This document shows positions 61,256 through 64,000 of a DNA stretch of 64,000 nucleotides, piece after piece. The position numbers and the translations under genes are program-made. The DNA lies in contig NC_051095.1 in assembly GCF_901709675.1 (NCBI RefSeq), positions 21,265,956 through 21,329,955 of the forward strand, read 5' to 3'. The notes beneath the pieces are model-generated. The model was not told the origin of the DNA, did not search any database, and saw only the letters and a program-made list of their open reading frames with translations. Every line of letters starts with the position of its first letter. The first letter of the stretch is position 1. The DNA is from Syngnathus acus. Lineage: Eukaryota > Chordata > Actinopteri > Syngnathiformes > Syngnathidae.

Positions 61256-62844
61256 TTTACAATTTTTTTTTTTTTTGCCAGGTGTTATGTGCTTACTGAA
61301 TGGCATTGACCAATCAATACTATAATGATTGATGTGCAAAAATGCATCAACCATCATCAAAAAGCCGAATCACCAATACAATATCCTGATCTTAAAGGTT
61401 TTCGAATTTATTTCCATTATTTTCCAATTTGTTGGAAGTAAACATCTGGACAAATCGCAGGTCAACAAAGATTGCTTTTGACCTCGGACGTTCTGCTGTA
61501 GAAGACCTGGGATGAAAGGTCATTGTGGTATATGTTTTTGCAAGCCCTCTACCAGTTGACATTTCTGCTGCACTCAATGAAAAATACTTCAGCCAGTAGC
61601 CTCTGACCAGGCAATAAATCAAGCGTTGGAAGACTTTTATTGCACGTGTCATTTATTGCCTCAAATCATCAGCTGCTGTTTTGACCAAGAGGGGGGGGAA
61701 CAACACTGTTTGCCAGTTTGGTCACAAACAAGCGTAATTGGCAGAATTCACGGTTTGGGATGACAGCCAAATCCAAGCAGTTCTTCTGCCACCATGAGCT
61801 CCGCTGCATGTGCATTTATACTGGGCTCGAGTGCAGTGACCAATAAACACGCAGGATCTCATGGTAAATTCTTCTCACATATCCGTTTTCTTTGCCCTGT
61901 CTTTAACGTGCTGCGTCTAAGCCCTCTTTTCTCTGCCCCCCCCCTTTGTTTTGTTATTTTACCTGGAGGTGCAGGTGTGAAAGGGTGAGGCTGTGGAAAA
62001 ACATAAGAGCTTGTCATGAAGGAATCCACTGACCGACCTCTGCGTCTTGGCACACAATGACAAATGGCTTTGCAATTTTCCACCTGAATGAGGAGCAACA
62101 AAGCACATTTCCACTTCCACTGTTCAGTCCGGCCAGTGAGAGTACAGTCCTTCTCTATCATCACGTCTAACCAGCAGCACGGCAAGCAGGCAAAAATACA
62201 CTAGCTACAAAATGTACCTTTTTAAGAGTGACGTCACACAATCAGAGGTTGGATTGTAAAAACGTGTTTGCAAAGATAGATAAAACAATAAAAAATAAAG
62301 ATTGAGAAGTCACTGGCGTAAAAGTGTGTATGCCTCTTGTCTCCTTACTGGTAGCAGCGGCTGTCCCGCCAAGCGCCCTGTTTAGTTTGGCAGTGTTGCG
62401 AAAACACCACGTGCATGTTTTATCTTTTAATTTATGGTTTCACCAATAACTCCCTTCAAATTTGTGTTTATCCTTCAAACTCCACAGCATTGCAGCAAAA
62501 CCAGACAGACAGCTGGTAGATGTGCAAGAAACTGTATACTCCTTAATGGACTTTGCATCTGTATTGCATCATGCACAAAAGACATTAAACACGAACCACA
62601 CATTATCTGTCAAAAGGCTTGTGTGGGAATTCCTAGAACATGATTATTTGCTCCTGACCAACTGCAGCACATGTGATTACCCTCAATACCAGATCATCAT
62701 TACATTGTAGATTCAAAGACAGTGAGGATAAACACATTGATAAATTATTGAATGCTTGTTGATATTCTCATTCATCCGGGTCATTTTTTCTCAGAGCACT
62801 GGTTCGATTCCGTAAACAATTCAGAAAATAGATGTCTTGATGGG

Positions 62845-63005
62845 TAATGAATGAATAAGGTGGACCCACTGGTTACCGCATCCACCTTGCAGTTCAGAGG
62901 TCCTGCATGGGTTCAAATTTGGGATCTGGCCTTCCTGTGTGGACTTCAAATGTTCTCTTTGTGCCTGTGTGTGGGGTTTCTCCAGGTACTCCCATCTTTT
63001 CTCAA
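62845..63005. repeat. Dispersed fish repeat fragment, reverse orientation
   Basis: GGTGGACCCACTGGTTACCG, CATGGGTTCAAATTTGGGAT and TGTGTGGGGTTTCTCCAGGT, the complement of the distal arm. Confidence 0.5.
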
Positions 63006-64000
63006 ATTACAAAATATGCATGCTGGTTTAGATGGATTTGTCTTCCATTATGTTATGACATAACAAAACAGCCAGCAACACAGGAAGGGCTGCAGACGAA
63101 ATCCGAAAACGGTTGACAAGATCGAGCTCACCTCATTGTACATCTTCCTATAAATGCAGACAAAAGCAAAAATAAACTGAGTACACTGAGGGTATTCAAG
63201 AAAATAATTTCTTTTACATATATCAACATGAATCAAAATAAATGTGATGTGATTGTTTGATTACAATACCACCAATCTGTAAATTTAAAAAAAACAATGA
63301 TTAACGAGACACACAGTCACAATAGATGGATATATACACAGATGGACAGACAGACAGATCAATCGATAGCTATATAGATATTTAAATGCAAATACAGAGG
63401 CGTGTATGATATCTCTCCAGCAGAAATTATGTGTAAAAGTCATCAGAATCATCTCCCAACCCTCGTCAGATGCACATGATATTTCTCAGGGGAATCCATC
63501 CATCTTTTAGAGAATGCTGCGGCTGGTAATTCCTGCTAACCAGTGTTTTCACTGCTGATTGAATTGCTTCCAAAGCAGAGAGGAATGTTTCATGTGGAAG
63601 CTATGGAAATGAACCAATTGACCTTTTGCCTGACCCCAAAGATCTCTACGCCCTGTGGGAGAACAAACTGTCAGGCGGCACCAGAGTCGGGAAATCAAAG
63701 GGAGAGCGCTACACTGTTATTAGAGTAATGGCACTGTGAGACAAGCTGACACTCCTCCTGCAAGACTTGAGTTCACATAAGATAATACCAGATTCTAATC
63801 ATGCAAGGTGTAATTTATAATCAATGATGGTATAAATGCATGGATGAATAATATGATGAAAAAAGATTAATGCAAATTTAGCAAGGGTGTGTTTGTGTGT
63901 GCGAGTGTGTGTGTGTGTCCTGGCAGGCAGGGCAGTCCAGCCGGGTGATTATTTCCTATAGGGGATAACCTGTCACAGTGCTGAGAGCCTAATTGATGCC

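Larger units (their letters stand above)
57000..64000. other. Gene-free interval at right end of window
   Basis: No splice-bounded coding exon found. It has a diverged local duplication (57505-57695), repeat fragments at 61120-61255 and 62845-63005, an A-run at 58767-58784 and a GT-rich tract at 63888-63918. 63460-63780 is a unique-looking GC-moderate block. Confidence 0.5.

Overview
This is a stretch of vertebrate nuclear DNA, almost certainly from a ray-finned (probably percomorph) fish. The genes are split into short exons with GT-AG introns. The intergenic DNA is AT-rich and full of microsatellites, a tRNA-derived SINE, LINE 3' tails and DNA-transposon remnants of teleost type. There are no prokaryotic operons, CRISPR arrays or integrons. 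Two hes/hairy genes of the fish her type and the linkage PABIR2 - MOSPD1 - INTS6L - MMGT1 (all on human Xq26) fit a teleost block homologous to part of the human X.

Layout, left to right. (1) 1-7.3 kb: last six coding exons of a PABIR/FAM122-family gene (+), with a large last intron packed with nested transposon remnants. (2) 7.3-9.4 kb: complete mospd1 (-), tail to tail with the first gene; their poly(A) signals lie 33 bp apart. (3) 11.7-26.5 kb: complete 18-exon ints6/ints6l (+), 897 codons, with a GC-rich CCAAT/CRE promoter. (4) 27.9-29.7 kb: complete mmgt1/emc5 (-). (5) 30.4-32.7 kb: complete pfdn6 (+), divergent from mmgt1. (6) 36.1-44.9 kb: two hairy/enhancer-of-split bHLH repressors arranged head to head, a her5-like gene (-) and a her1/her11-like gene (+). 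The 4.66 kb between them carries RBPJ, T-box and Her E-box type motifs and several repeat insertions. (7) 45-64 kb: no gene recognised; microsatellites, dispersed repeats, a possible solo LTR and several single-copy-looking blocks that could be regulatory.

All exon joins below were worked out by eye from GT-AG boundaries, codon phase and remembered family resemblance. For the complete genes the summed exon lengths are divisible by three and end on an in-frame stop. Functionally, two neighbours touch PP2A biology (PABIR is a PP2A-B55 inhibitor; INTS6 links PP2A to Integrator), two are protein-folding or membrane-insertion factors (PFDN6, EMC5), and the her pair belongs to the Notch-dependent segmentation/neural patterning class. 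The linkage looks like ancient synteny, not a functional operon. I see no clear evidence of an undescribed system. The items most worth a second look are the her-her intergenic region, the nested THAP/Tigger transposon, an unassigned possible terminal exon near 33.2 kb (-), and the possible noncoding elements of the right-hand 19 kb.
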